64,000 bases of DNA from Brassica napus (lineage: Eukaryota; Streptophyta; Magnoliopsida; Brassicales; Brassicaceae): assembly GCF_020379485.1 (NCBI RefSeq), contig NC_063452.1, positions 31,271,608 through 31,335,607 on the forward strand. The letters are read 5' to 3'. The notes under the pieces are model-generated. The model was not told the DNA's origin. It saw only the letters and a list, made by a program, of their open reading frames with translations, and made no database searches. Positions 34,395 to 44,567 of the stretch are shown in pieces. The translations under genes and the position numbers were made by a program. The first letter of the stretch is position 1. Every line of letters starts with the position of its first letter.

Positions 34395-35040
34395 CTAGGG
34401 TTAAACCCGTTCTACGGGCGGGATTTGATGTATTATTTTTGCGAAAATATTAAACTTTTGTAACCATTTTTGTAAGATCATTTGATTGGCACTGTGATAC
34501 AATTGATGAGTCTCTTGTCTACGCAGTCATTGACCAATGCATCAAAAATTGAAATTATGACCGCAAGTAAAAGAGTATAGATTGTTTTCATAGTCGTAAT
34601 AACCGAAACATATATTGCTAATTTTCTTCTGCTGTTGTTGGATGCTTAATAGTTCCCTCAAGATCGGTTATGATAATGTCAACATTAAATCTTGGAGTGT
34701 TCGCAATGGATTTGCTACTGCCGTCATTGTGTAGTGTGAGAGACGATACAATAGCAGTGGTTGTTTATTCATTCTTTGTATTATCTGCTCTAATGTAGAG
34801 TTGCAGGTTGAACTGTAGTTTTAGTTGTATCTGTATGTTTTTAGAGAGTTATTTAAGTTTTATGACATTTTTTTCTTTTCTGACCTTATGTTGCGTAAGT
34901 ACTAATTATTTTGAATGTTTTTTTTTTGTTAAGTTAATGGTTTTTGATGTTTTTTTGGGTAAATTAATCATTCCAGAAATATTAGTTGCATTTATTGTCT
35001 CTCTGATTGAGCTTTTTGGAATCTGTTTAAAGTTCATGGA
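34395..35040 (-). mobile_element. Helitron 3' end
   Basis: On the minus strand CCCGCCCGTAGAACGGG makes a short hairpin, followed by TTTAACCCTAG and T. This is the same style as the end at 9714. The 5' end was not located; the sequence to about 35040 is AT-rich with no gene, after which a LINE fragment begins. The right limit is therefore arbitrary. Confidence 0.55.
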
Positions 35041-35049
35041 AGCGAGTAC

Positions 35050-35910
35050 CTTCGATCAGGAACGGCGACAAGCAATCCCCACAAGCAATCCCCTGGATCC
35101 TATGGACGATATGGAAGAACAGAAATAGTTTGTTATATGCGGAGACACAAGAATCGCCATCCCTGCTGGTTCAACGAACGCTAGAGGAAGCATCTTTATG
35201 GCATGAACTGAACAAGGCGGAGAGTAGAGGAGGGCAGTTGCAGGCTGATATGGGCATGCCAAAGCAATGGATACCGCCAACACAAGGTATGATAAAATGT
35301 AACTTTCATGCTAGCTGGAGAAGTGATAAACAGCTCATAGGAGTAGCTTGGATTACACGACATCATAGAGGTGATGTGTGTATGCACGCAAGAGATGCCC
35401 TTGTACCTACCTCGGACAAATTGGCTGCTGAAATGGAGTGTTTATTGTGGGTACTTCGAGGTCTAAGGGATTTGCGAATGGAGGAGGCCAGTTTTGGTAC
35501 CGAATCTCAAAAGTTGATAGATGCAATAAGAAATCCCGCTCGCTGGCCACGATATAGGTGCTTACTTCGACAGATAGAGACAGTTTGCTTGGAATTTGCT
35601 GTGATCGAGTTTGAAGTAGAGTCACGAGAATGTAATAAGGTGGCAAGAAAGATATGTACAAGTGTTCTCCGAGATGGACGACTACGTTCGTACCTGGCGT
35701 TGGGAGGACCGGCGTGGCTTCATGATCTCATCCAGACTGAGGTTATTGGTTAACTTTGAAATCCTTCCCTTAGGATGAGTTAACCTTGGCCTTCATTGTC
35801 ATTGATGCTTATGTTTTTGATTTGATTTCACTAGCCAGTATTACTGGCCTTGTATTTGCAAACTTGAGCTACGTTCTCATGTTCTTTGAGTCAAAAAAAG
35901 AAAGAAATAA
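35050..35910 (+). mobile_element. 5'-truncated LINE (non-LTR retrotransposon), 3' end
   Basis: An ORF ending in a LINE-type RNase H domain is followed by about 140 bp of 3' untranslated region and an A-rich tail (35893-35909). Truncation at the 5' end is normal for LINE insertion. A target duplication was not identified. Confidence 0.75.
35065..35753 (+). pseudogene. LINE reverse-transcriptase ORF, C-terminal RNase H-like part
   Basis: The frame is open through PWILWTIWKNRNSLLYAE, the linker that in plant LINE proteins precedes the RNase H-like domain (RVT_3), and then IKCNFHASWRSDKQLIGVAW, with later EMECLLWVLRGLRDLRMEEA and a conserved ending LALGGPAWLHDLI. The endonuclease and reverse-transcriptase parts are missing, so it cannot act alone. 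The usual first acidic residue of the D-x-S/A-W motif appears as CNFHASW, i.e. histidine where aspartate is expected, so RNase H activity is doubtful. A 12-base word is doubled near 35070-35095. Confidence 0.8.
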
Positions 35911-36089
35911 GTATAATGGTTGGTTGGGTTTTTTTTGGTAATTAATGATTTTAATCTAAAAACCAAACAAATACAGCGTATTAATAACCAGACCTTTCTC
36001 ATGTGATAAATTTGGTGTTCCCATAGAATTCAGAGTTTTAATGTTTTTTGTCCTTTAGCATAATATTATTAGTTCAAGTATATGTTACA

Positions 36090-36383
36090 TGTTATAAAAG
36101 AGATACTGTGTAAGCTTATTATTACTCATGACCAGAGGTCTATATTTATACAAGTATTAGACCGTCTTATTTAGACCGTCATAAGAGAAAATGAAATCAT
36201 ATTCCTAATAGGAATAGGAAATAAATACTTATCCTAAATACATATGAAAAAGGATAAACATCAAGTATAGATAAATGTAAACTCTCATTCGCCTAAGTCA
36301 TTAGCGAATGGGCCGGATGGACAGCTGATGGGCCGGACGGTTTGGGCCTGATATATGGGTCGATCACCACTTGGTTTATAACA
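36090..36383 (-). repeat. 3' LTR of the Copia-type element
   Basis: 294 bp, preceded on the minus strand by the polypurine tract at about 36384-36394. It is the downstream LTR in element orientation. Confidence 0.9.
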
Positions 36384-37247
36384 CTCCCCCTTGATCGACA
36401 CATCCGGTTCAGGGCTTGTAACATGCTTAATGTTGCCTCATTAAAACCTTTCCAGGAAAACCCAGTGGGACAAAACCATGGATAAGGAAAAAGAGTAAAA
36501 CACATGAACTCCCCCTGACTTGTACCCCCGTGGATGTTCTTCAAGTTGGCGCATGGACAATTTGATAGTTTAGCTTCATGGGCGCCAAGTATTGAACTAG
36601 TCCTTTAATTGGCACGTCCCAAACTGATAGATAAATTTCATGGACGTGTGGTTGGTGTAGACATGGTGAAGAAGTCGGCTGACATATCATATGACTGAAC
36701 TTGTAGTCCTTTGAGCTTCTTGAACGTTGATGTAGGAATATCTCTTGCCGAATTGTAACTTGAGTTATCTTGTAACTCTCATATCTTCTGGAACTTCATT
36801 AAGACAATCTGAAATGAACTTTTGTTTCCTTTGCCCATTGGTTCAATTTGGAAATCATTCATGCTCAAGTCTTTATAACTCAATGGATCTTTTATTGGGT
36901 GAATAAATTTGTGCCCCTTTAGGCAATGCCGTGGTCTATAATAGACTTACTATCCTTTTATTAAGTTTTCATTGTCATTTATCAATCAAGAAATCATCAA
37001 GCAAATCAAACATGATAACTAAAAACAACTCTTATTATTGCTATAAAATTGTAAATGACAAGCAAATCAAAGCAAAACATAAAACATAAAATCAGAATAT
37101 CGAAATCTCGTTTCTTTAGTCAATGTATAAGCCGGCCTCACAATCCATATATTTTCACACGGCTTCCTTGGATTCTTCCTTATCATTTTTAGCCTCATTG
37201 ACTTCATGAGGTCTCATCTCACTGTTTCGTTGCTCAATATATTTTTT

Positions 37248-37811
37248 CTAAAGTTTTTCAAATCTCCTAATGGTATCTATAACTTTCTGCTCTCTTTGCT
37301 CAGTTGCCATTAAGCATGACAATAAGTCATTATAGGTGGTGAAACCCTTAGCCTTATGTGATAACAACAGATCCTTTGGATGGAATGTGGAATAGGTTTT
37401 ATATAGTAAATCCTCATTTGTTACCACTTGACCACATAGTTCAAGACTATAGGCGATTTTCATCATAGCAGAATTATATTCGTCCACGGATTCAAAATCC
37501 TGGAACCTGAGAATCTTCCATTCATTCATGGCTTTTTGCCATAATGCCATTGAGTATCTGGAATTTAGTTTTGTCCAAAGGTCACAAGGATCCTCAATAT
37601 TTAAGTAATGATCTCTCAGATCCTCAGTGAGATGATAGCGCATAATTGTTATGGCTCTATGCTTTTCACTTTCAATTGCATTATTGTCATCAATGATACA
37701 TTTCCCGAGTCCTCTAGACTTCAGGGCAACTGAAGTGTTCATTACCCATTCTAGATAATTATCTCCGGAGAGATTTAGGACAGCATAATCCGAAGGCTCA
37801 AATTTCGACAT
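37248..37811 (-). CDS. Copia gag (UBN2 family), 187 aa
   Basis: The first ATG of the gag proper is at 37811 (the frame is open further upstream, but without family similarity). It reads SKFEPSDYAVLNLSGDNYLE near the start, then RAITIMRYHLTEDLRDHYLN and FESVDEYNSAMMKIAYSLEL, the standard Copia gag/UBN2 order. Gag assembles the particle that packages element RNA. The usual CCHC zinc knuckle is not present before the stop at 37248. Beyond the stop the frame continues with KYIEQRNSEMRPHEVNEAK, which looks like gag continuation, so the stop may be a mutation. No pol follows. Confidence 0.8.
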   Translation of the reverse strand: MSKFEPSDYAVLNLSGDNYLEWVMNTSVALKSRGLGKCIIDDNNAIESEKHRAITIMRYHLTEDLRDHYLNIEDPCDLWTKLNSRYSMALWQKAMNEWKILRFQDFESVDEYNSAMMKIAYSLELCGQVVTNEDLLYKTYSTFHPKDLLLSHKAKGFTTYNDLLSCLMATEQREQKVIDTIRRFEKL

Positions 37812-39280
37812 CTGAAGCATATTATTAATCAGTTCAAGATGCAACCGAGTCAATAAAATAAATGCATACGGTTTCACAAGTCTCTCGACCAAACAATTAA
37901 CTACTCAACCATGGTGCGAGAAAACAAGTATGCGAGGTCTATATGATGCTTTAGGCTACACGGCCTTATAAAATTGTGATGCAACAACCCTAGAGGTCGA
38001 ATTTTATATCTGAATGCAATCAAAGCATCAATCATAACAACAATCATATTCAGGCCGATTTTTAATCAATGTGAGACCAGGTCAATAATTCTGATGTTTT
38101 ACTTTTCTTAAAACATATAGTAAGATCAAGCAATCTGAATAATAATGCAAGTATCATCAGATCATATTAAGGTTTCAAGGCCCATTTTTCGGTTTGATTT
38201 TATCAATATCAAGTTTTACAAAAGAATTAAATCAGATCAATCAGTCAATTTTAGCAATTCTCTAGCAATCCTAAAAGTAAAAGAAAAATTTTCCAGCAAG
38301 TAGAAAAAGAAATTTCAGGAAAAAAGAAATTTTCTACTTTTAGCAAAAAGGAAATTCACAATTCTGGACAGATTATGGTTTTAATCAAAACTAGCAATTT
38401 TCCTAATCAGTTCATTCGATATTCAAACAATTAATCACAATATGGAAACTTGTTTATCAATCGATTTATGCAAAAAGAAAAATTAGGGTTTTCAGCAATT
38501 TAACAATTTTAAGATCAAATTCGATTCTAAACAGTTATATTTACTCAAACAATCATCAAAGATAATTCAAGGTTTTAATCTAGCAACCTAAACCTTAGAT
38601 ACATCAAAATCAATCAATCAAAACAGTCGGATCAATTTAGGTTTTTGATAAAGGAAACGGATCATATAATTTAGATTTAGGGTTTCAATGCCCTTACTCA
38701 TCAATCAATGTTCTAGCAACCCTAACAGCCATTGATCTATCAACTTAACAGGAAAACAATCTAACCAAAACTTAGTTCCATATGTTAGGGTTTCTATTAT
38801 CCTAGATTAGGGTTCTTCAAATTTTAATGGTTCAGATCTTTATCAATCAACCAAATTCAGTGTAGGTTCTTTTAAGTTTCAAATTTTACCTTTAGAAACT
38901 TAAGGAGTGTAGATTTGGACCACCAAAGAGAGAAGGAGGCCGCGAGGTGATCGTTCTTCGAGTCGGGTCGCGGACAGGCTGCTTGCTTGGTCGGATGACG
39001 AACAGGGAAGAAGGAGAACGTATGGTTTACTTGATCACGTCTAGAAAGAGCTATTGTAGCAGAGCGTGACGGCGCGTCAGTGATCGGATCGACAAGCGGT
39101 TTGCAGCGTCTGATTCGTCTCGGCCAGAGCTTCAATTTGATATATTACTCGTCGTTTGGGTCCTCACGGTTTGGGAGAACGATCTCTTTGAAGTTCCGCC
39201 AGAATTAGGGTTTTGTGATATTCGGCTGAGTTTAAGGAATTTCGTGGGGACTTAGGGTTAGAGGCTATCGTGCTGATAAC

Positions 39281-39572
39281 GTTTTATAAAAGAGATGTTG
39301 TGTAAGCTTATTATTACTCATGACCAGAGGTCTATATTTATACAAGTATTAGACCGTCTTATTTAGACAGTCATAAGAGAAAAGGAAATCATATTCTTAA
39401 TAGGAATAGAAAATAATACTTATCCTAAATACATATCGAAAAGGATAAACATCAAGTATAGATAAATGTAAACTCTCATTCGATTAAGTCATTAGCGAAT
39501 GGGCCGGATGGATAGATGATGGGCCGGACGGTTTGGACCTGATATGGATCGATCACCGCTTGGTTTATAACA
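39281..39572 (-). repeat. 5' LTR of the Copia-type element
   Basis: Copy of the LTR at 36090-36383 with about 15-17 differences. Its inner border reads ATAAAACG then TTATCAGCACG; the last bases differ from the 3' LTR (ATAACA). Confidence 0.9.
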
Positions 39573-39577
39573 TTACA

Positions 39578-40542
39578 TTCCTATATGCAACATTTTTTCT
39601 TTTGATTTAATTGTCTTCATTTAACGTTTGGTTCTAAGTATCATTTATTTTGTGCCCTAATTTAGATCAAAGTTAGTGGTATTGATGGATTTCGTTTTTT
39701 TATGTTATTGCTCAGTGCTTATTTCGTATTGGGACTATCTATAGTTAGCGTGATGTTGTATGAGCAGTTTTTATTTCGAAAAACAAATAACTAAAATAAT
39801 ATGTTTTATATTAAGGTTATGTGTATACTGGTAAAGTCAAACAGATTTGATGTCGAGGTTAGATGTTATTAATAATTAAAGCATTATATGAATTAGTTCA
39901 CCATGGATTTATAAAAGTAGACAACTGTATTTTCAATATTAGTATATCCTTCTAATTAAGTAAAGACACGACATCCAGTTTCAAAAAAAAAAAAAAAAAA
40001 AAAGGTAAAGACATGACATGTATGTACAAAAGTAGACAATTGAGATTTTCACCGTTTAGGTTGTAACCCAAGTTATTTTTCTGTCTCTGCACCTCAATCA
40101 AATGTTTTGCTGATAAATCTTTAAATTCTGCATCTTCTCTTCAAACTGTGCTTTTTTTCTATGCAGTTCAAGCACTGGTTTGCACAGTCATATTTTAGTC
40201 ATCCGGATTTAAAGTCGGCTTCCAAAAAAGAGGATTTTGCCATTCTGATTTACTAAAATTCTAGAAAGATTGCGAAATGCTTGTTCTTGGAGTAAACAGC
40301 CAGTGGCGATGGCTTATCGTACCGTCATTCATAAGAATCTTCTAAGAGAGATCTTAGCTTTACACACAAACCTTAAACTTGAAGCATCTATTGCCGATAA
40401 TCTTGTAAGATAGTTATTTTTTTTCAAATACATGTATAAAAGAATAAAAATATTAAAAAATAAAAGAAGAAGAAGCATTGGCGTATGTTAGCGTGGCATG
40501 GCTAAGGACTAATCGTTCTCGGAAAGGTCTCGCACCCACGGC
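39578..40542. other. Spacer between retrotransposons
   Basis: AT-rich with an A-run near 39983. At 40265-40410 there is a coding-like frame (MAYRTVIHKNLLREILALHT) followed by a GTAAG-type donor; it resembles an orphan exon but I cannot name the family. 40479-40542 is not part of the LTR that follows. Confidence 0.35.
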
Positions 40543-41993
40543 CTACTTCTTTTGTCTCATCATAAATCTGAAGCGAAGCTCTGCAGAGAATTCCCTGAGG
40601 CCGAAAACCCTAGCCGTTGAACTCTCTCTCTCTCATGCGCCGTCTCTCTCTCTTCTTCTCTCTCTCTCCTCCACGCCGTCGCTCTCTCTCTCTCTCCTCG
40701 CGGTCGCTCTCTCTCTCCCTCTCCTCGCCGGTGCCTTGTGGTGGTGGTGGTGGTGATAGACCTCATCCCCCTTGTCTCTTGTTTCCAGATCCAGATCTAG
40801 GCTAAGGTGGAGTGTCTCGAACCCAACTTGTTCTCATGATTCTGTATATTCCTTTATGTTGGAGTTAGGATTGATTAGCTCATGTTTGAGAGCTAGGTTG
40901 ATAGAACATGTTTATTGCTAGGATGTTAGATAAATAGATCATGATGCATAAGAACCCCCATACTGTTAAATGGGTCTTAATGAACTGTCTTGTGTTGTTG
41001 TGATGATGATTGGTTGATGATTGATGCTTGTATGATTGGTTGTATAGTCCCATGGGTTGACTGTGAATAAAGCTAGGATGCTAGGAAGAAGCGACTGCTA
41101 AGATGATAGATGAGTATTGGTTGCTAATGTTATTGTAAGTAGAACTTGAGTGCGATGTGTATTGTGTGAGACACCGATAACGGGTGGCGTCTAGTGAACG
41201 TGCATGAGTACGAGTCTAAGTGAAAGTGAATGAGAATGAGTAAGTGAAAGTGAAAGGGAGTGAGAATAAGAATGTGAACATGTCAAGGAACTTGCTTGAT
41301 GTCCTGTTTGGACCACCGAGAACGGGTGGGTGTCTAGAGTCTAAGATGTGTGACCTGCGGGACAGTAGCCTAACAAGAGGTACCCGCAGGAGCCCACGGA
41401 ACAGTAGCCTAACAAGAGGTACTCGTGGGAGTGACCCACGGGATAGTAGCCTAACAAGAGGTACCCGCGGGAGTGAACCGTGGGACAGTAGCCTAACAAG
41501 AGGTACTCACGGGAAATGTGTAGTGGCGCCATAAGATCGAGTCAATGTCGATTCGTGGCGTAATTATGGCTATTATGACCGGGGAGCGGACAGTGCCAGG
41601 ATGGGCCAACGTGCTGCAATTCGGATAGCCATGTAGGAGCTGGAGGGGGACGGATGCTCGAAAGAGGCACCCTTCCAGGGCAGGCCGGAACGCGTAGGGA
41701 CATCCGTAAACGGCTATAGGTCTATACGTCTAGGATGAATCGAGTCGAGTCGGTTGTGTATGTCTAGTCGGTCGTGTCTATTGAATTATGTGTGTAGCAA
41801 TGACTGAGATCATTGTTTGGTTGATCGCTAAGTTGTTAGTAAAGTATAAAATTGTATTGCTTGGAAATGATAATAGTAGAATGTTCTAGAATGCATTTGG
41901 ATTGATTGTAGTGGCTAGTCATCCCTGATTTCCGCATAGAGTAGTATTAGTGTCATGCGGGCAGGCTGGTCTAGAATCACTTCACTGAGTAAC
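40543..41993 (+). repeat. 5' LTR of the AT-hook element, first piece (5'-truncated)
   Basis: From CTTCTTTTGTCTCATCA on, it parallels the 3' LTR at about 50280-51772. The preceding ~117 bp of the LTR, including the TATA box seen in the 3' LTR, are missing, so this LTR has lost its presumed core promoter. It ends in GAGTAAC where the chromovirus is inserted. Confidence 0.9.
41361..41514. repeat. LTR-internal tandem repeat, four units of 39-42 bp
   Basis: Each unit is GACAGTAGCCTAACAAGAGG plus a GTACCCGCGGGAGTGACCC-like part; the CCCGCGGG words can pair with those of neighbouring units. The same array is in the 3' LTR at 51137-51290. Confidence 0.9.
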
Positions 41994-42958
41994 TGATGTG
42001 CCCCAGTCGGAGGATCAGTCCATGGAATCAGATCAGAACGAGGATCAGAACGCCCGGAACAACGCAACTGAGCTTCAATCCATCGATCGGGCCAAACATA
42101 CCGCTCGGGCCGTGTATCGTCTTGACCCGCACTCGTCCGGATTGGAGCTTCAGCATAACCCACGACCAGATGATCAAATCAACCGCACTGAAGTTCGCCT
42201 TTCCCGTCCTGTTCGTCATGCTAAGTCCATTGGTCAAGCCAGAAGTGAAGTTGTTCGAGTGGAATCCAAATCCGACCATGGTCTCTCTCTCTTAAGCCGT
42301 CTTGGCCGAACCGGCGATCGTTCTGATGAACTGATCCGACACTTCGATCAGTTCATGAACTTTGATCAGCCAAATCTCTCTAAGGCAAGACTCTTGAGTT
42401 TGTCCGAAGACTTAGCCACCTTTTGGCCCGGAACAGTCCATGAAAGTCACCCGTCCGTACATGAAGAACGAACCGGCCGTGTACTTCTTCTCACCGCGGG
42501 ACGTGCTATCAGTTACACCGAACCTGGACAAGAGTAGCCGAAGAGTTCAAATCGACCAGTCAACATTATTTTCTGTGCTTTGACTAGATCTGGTCTTCTA
42601 TCTATTTTCTATGTCTCTTTTTCATACATTCTACTTATTATCTTTGACTACAAGTTGTATAAGTATGAGAACACATCTTTGAGATGAGACAATCGATTTT
42701 CCTTATTCATTTTTGAGTGTTCTTTCTTTGTTCTTTGATTAGAACATTCTTGTTCCCTTGGTGAGGCTATCTCCAAGTGAATCCCCTTTCTTTGAGCCGG
42801 ACTTCTGTGTCAAATCAAGCGGCCATTGAGAGTTCTAGTAGTATCATTGGGACTTCCGCATCCCTTTGTGTCACTAAACAATCCATCAGTTCTCTATCTC
42901 TTCAGATCGAGTTCATATCATCAGATTCGGTTGAGTGTTCGTTCCTTAGGGTTCTTCA
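41994..42958 (+). repeat. 5' LTR of the chromovirus
   Basis: 965 bp from TGATGTGCCCC to GGTTCTTCA. Bases 41998-42537 keep open the same reading frame that ends the pol gene in the 3' LTR. Confidence 0.95.
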
Positions 42959-42960
42959 AG

Positions 42961-42974
42961 TGGTATCAGAGCCA
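42961..42974 (+). promoter_or_regulatory. Chromovirus primer-binding site (initiator tRNA-Met)
   Basis: TGGTATCAGAGCCA, two bases after the 5' LTR, matches the consensus plant iMet primer site exactly. Confidence 0.95.
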
Positions 42975-43448
42975 CTCTTCCGGTATCTCTTTTCATTCCA
43001 TCTTTCTCATCTATCATTTTCTTCATAAAAAAAAAAAAAAAAAAAAGAAATTCTACTTCTATCTATCTTTGAATCTGTGCCCCTCTTTACCATCCATATA
43101 TATAAAAAAAAAAGATCTAATCAAAAAAAAAAAAAAAAAAAAGATATCAAAAGTTTTCGATTGTGGTTTGGTGGTAGAAGAGTAATCCTGCTGGCCGAGG
43201 AGAAATCCGGTCTTGGAGGTGGTTAATACGGATTCCCCTTGTTAAATCTCTTATCTTTCTATCTTGCCTCTTAGGTCTTTCACTTGGGATTCTCATTTTT
43301 GGATATCTAGTTTGTTCTCTTAGAACTTTGAGGGAAACTCTCTTGAGTGATTACCAAATTGAGTGAAACACGTGTGTGGGCAAGGACAAACACCTGAGTG
43401 TGAGAGGGTTTTAATCTAACTTTACCTTGTCTACGTTTTCAGGTAGCC

Positions 43449-44567
43449 ATGGATAGTGAAGAAGAAAGAAACCGACCCGAAAACTCATATGCCGGATATC
43501 TAACTTGCAAATGCGTGCTCTCAATGATTCTATGTCTAACTTGTTGAATACAGGTTTGGAGGCGATCCATCAGAGGCTTGATGAACTTCAGGGCCGTCCA
43601 ATTCAGTCACGTACCAGAACCAGACGTGACCATCCAAGGAGGAACAGCCGGTCCGATCTAGAAATCCGAGAAGAGTCTTATGATGATGATCGATCCATCA
43701 ACCGTCTAAGGAGAGTTCCTAGGCATCAAAACCGAGGGGATGTCAATCCTTTTGGTAGAAATGAAAGAACCAATGATGGCTTGAGTGGTTTGAAATTGAA
43801 AATTCCAAGTTTTGATGGCAAAAATGATCCGCATGCTTTTCTTGAATGGGAAAGAAAAATTGAACGTGTGTTTGATTGTCAAAATTTTCCTGATATTAAA
43901 AAGGTTAGACTTGCTGCTACTGAGTTTACTGGCTATGCTATTAACTGGTATGACCGAGTTGTGACTAGCAGGAGGAGAGCAGGTGAGGCGCCAGTTGATA
44001 CATGGGATGAGCTTTCCATGCTGATGCGGAGACGCTTTGTTCCCGACCATTACCACCGAGATTTACACCATAAACTTAGGCGTTTGCTTCAAGGTTCTAA
44101 GTCAGTTGAGGACTATCACCAGGAGATGGAAACCTTGATGATCAAGGCTGATGTAGAAGAGCCATTAGACGCCACCATGGCCAGATTTCTTACCGGGCTC
44201 AACCGGGACATACAAGACCGCATGGAGCTGGAAGACTATGATAGCATGGAGCAGATGCTACACAAGGCGGTGCTGATCGAGCAACAAATCAAGAGAAAGG
44301 GTCTCACTAAATCGACCTTTGCTTCTAAACCGACCTTTGCTTCCAAACCAAACTATCAAGACCCTAAAGCTGATAAACCTGAGACCAGTACCAGAAACTC
44401 CAACTTCTTTGTCAAAGAAAGTCAGGTAAAGAAGTCTTTTTGCTCTCAAAAGCCATTTCTCTTACTAATTTATAAAGAGTCTCTCTTGGCCTCCCCTTCT
44501 TCTGACCTTGCACCGGAGGTTCCGAGTGAGTTTTTAGGTATCTTGCAGGATTATTCTGATGTGTTTT
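43449..44567 (+). pseudogene. Chromovirus gag, lacking zinc knuckle
   Basis: The expected start is ATG at 43449 (MDSEEERNRPENSY). One base appears lost near 43503, after which the frame continues in QMRALNDSMSNLLNTGLEAI and on through the retrotransposon gag domain (FDGKNDPHAFLEWERKIERV, then RDLHHKLRRLLQGSKSVEDY). Gag forms the virus-like particle. After residue about 300 the sequence jumps from a K-rich linker to a stretch that normally lies behind the protease ([18 protein letters not shown]), so the CCHC knuckle and the protease have been deleted. An extra T in the TTTTCC near 44565 shifts the end out of frame with pol. In this family gag and pol normally form one polyprotein. Confidence 0.9.

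Larger units (their letters stand above)
36090..39572 (-). mobile_element. Copia-type LTR retrotransposon, gag only, 3483 bp
   Basis: Two direct repeats, 36090-36383 and about 39281-39572, are its LTRs, starting TGTTATAAACC on the minus strand and agreeing at roughly 94 percent by eye. TTACA flanks the element at 36085-36089 and 39573-39577, a 5 bp duplication. On the minus strand the order is 5' LTR, TTATCAGCACG (the primer-binding region), a long leader, gag, a non-coding part, and a polypurine tract (TCAAGGGGGAG) directly before the 3' LTR. Protease, integrase and reverse transcriptase are absent, so it would need a helper. Confidence 0.9.

Noticed and set aside
40478..40805. Serine/leucine-rich frames on both strands (also at 50204-50578)
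   Set aside because: They lie in the low-complexity CT-rich part of an LTR and appear in both LTRs.
41998..42537. 179-codon frame as an independent gene
   Set aside because: It is the 5' LTR copy of the end of pol, not a gene of its own.
42961..42974. tRNA-Met gene
   Set aside because: Only the 14 bases complementary to the tRNA 3' end are present, i.e. a retrotransposon primer site. The same holds at 2693 and 48349, and for tRNA-Asp at 59423.
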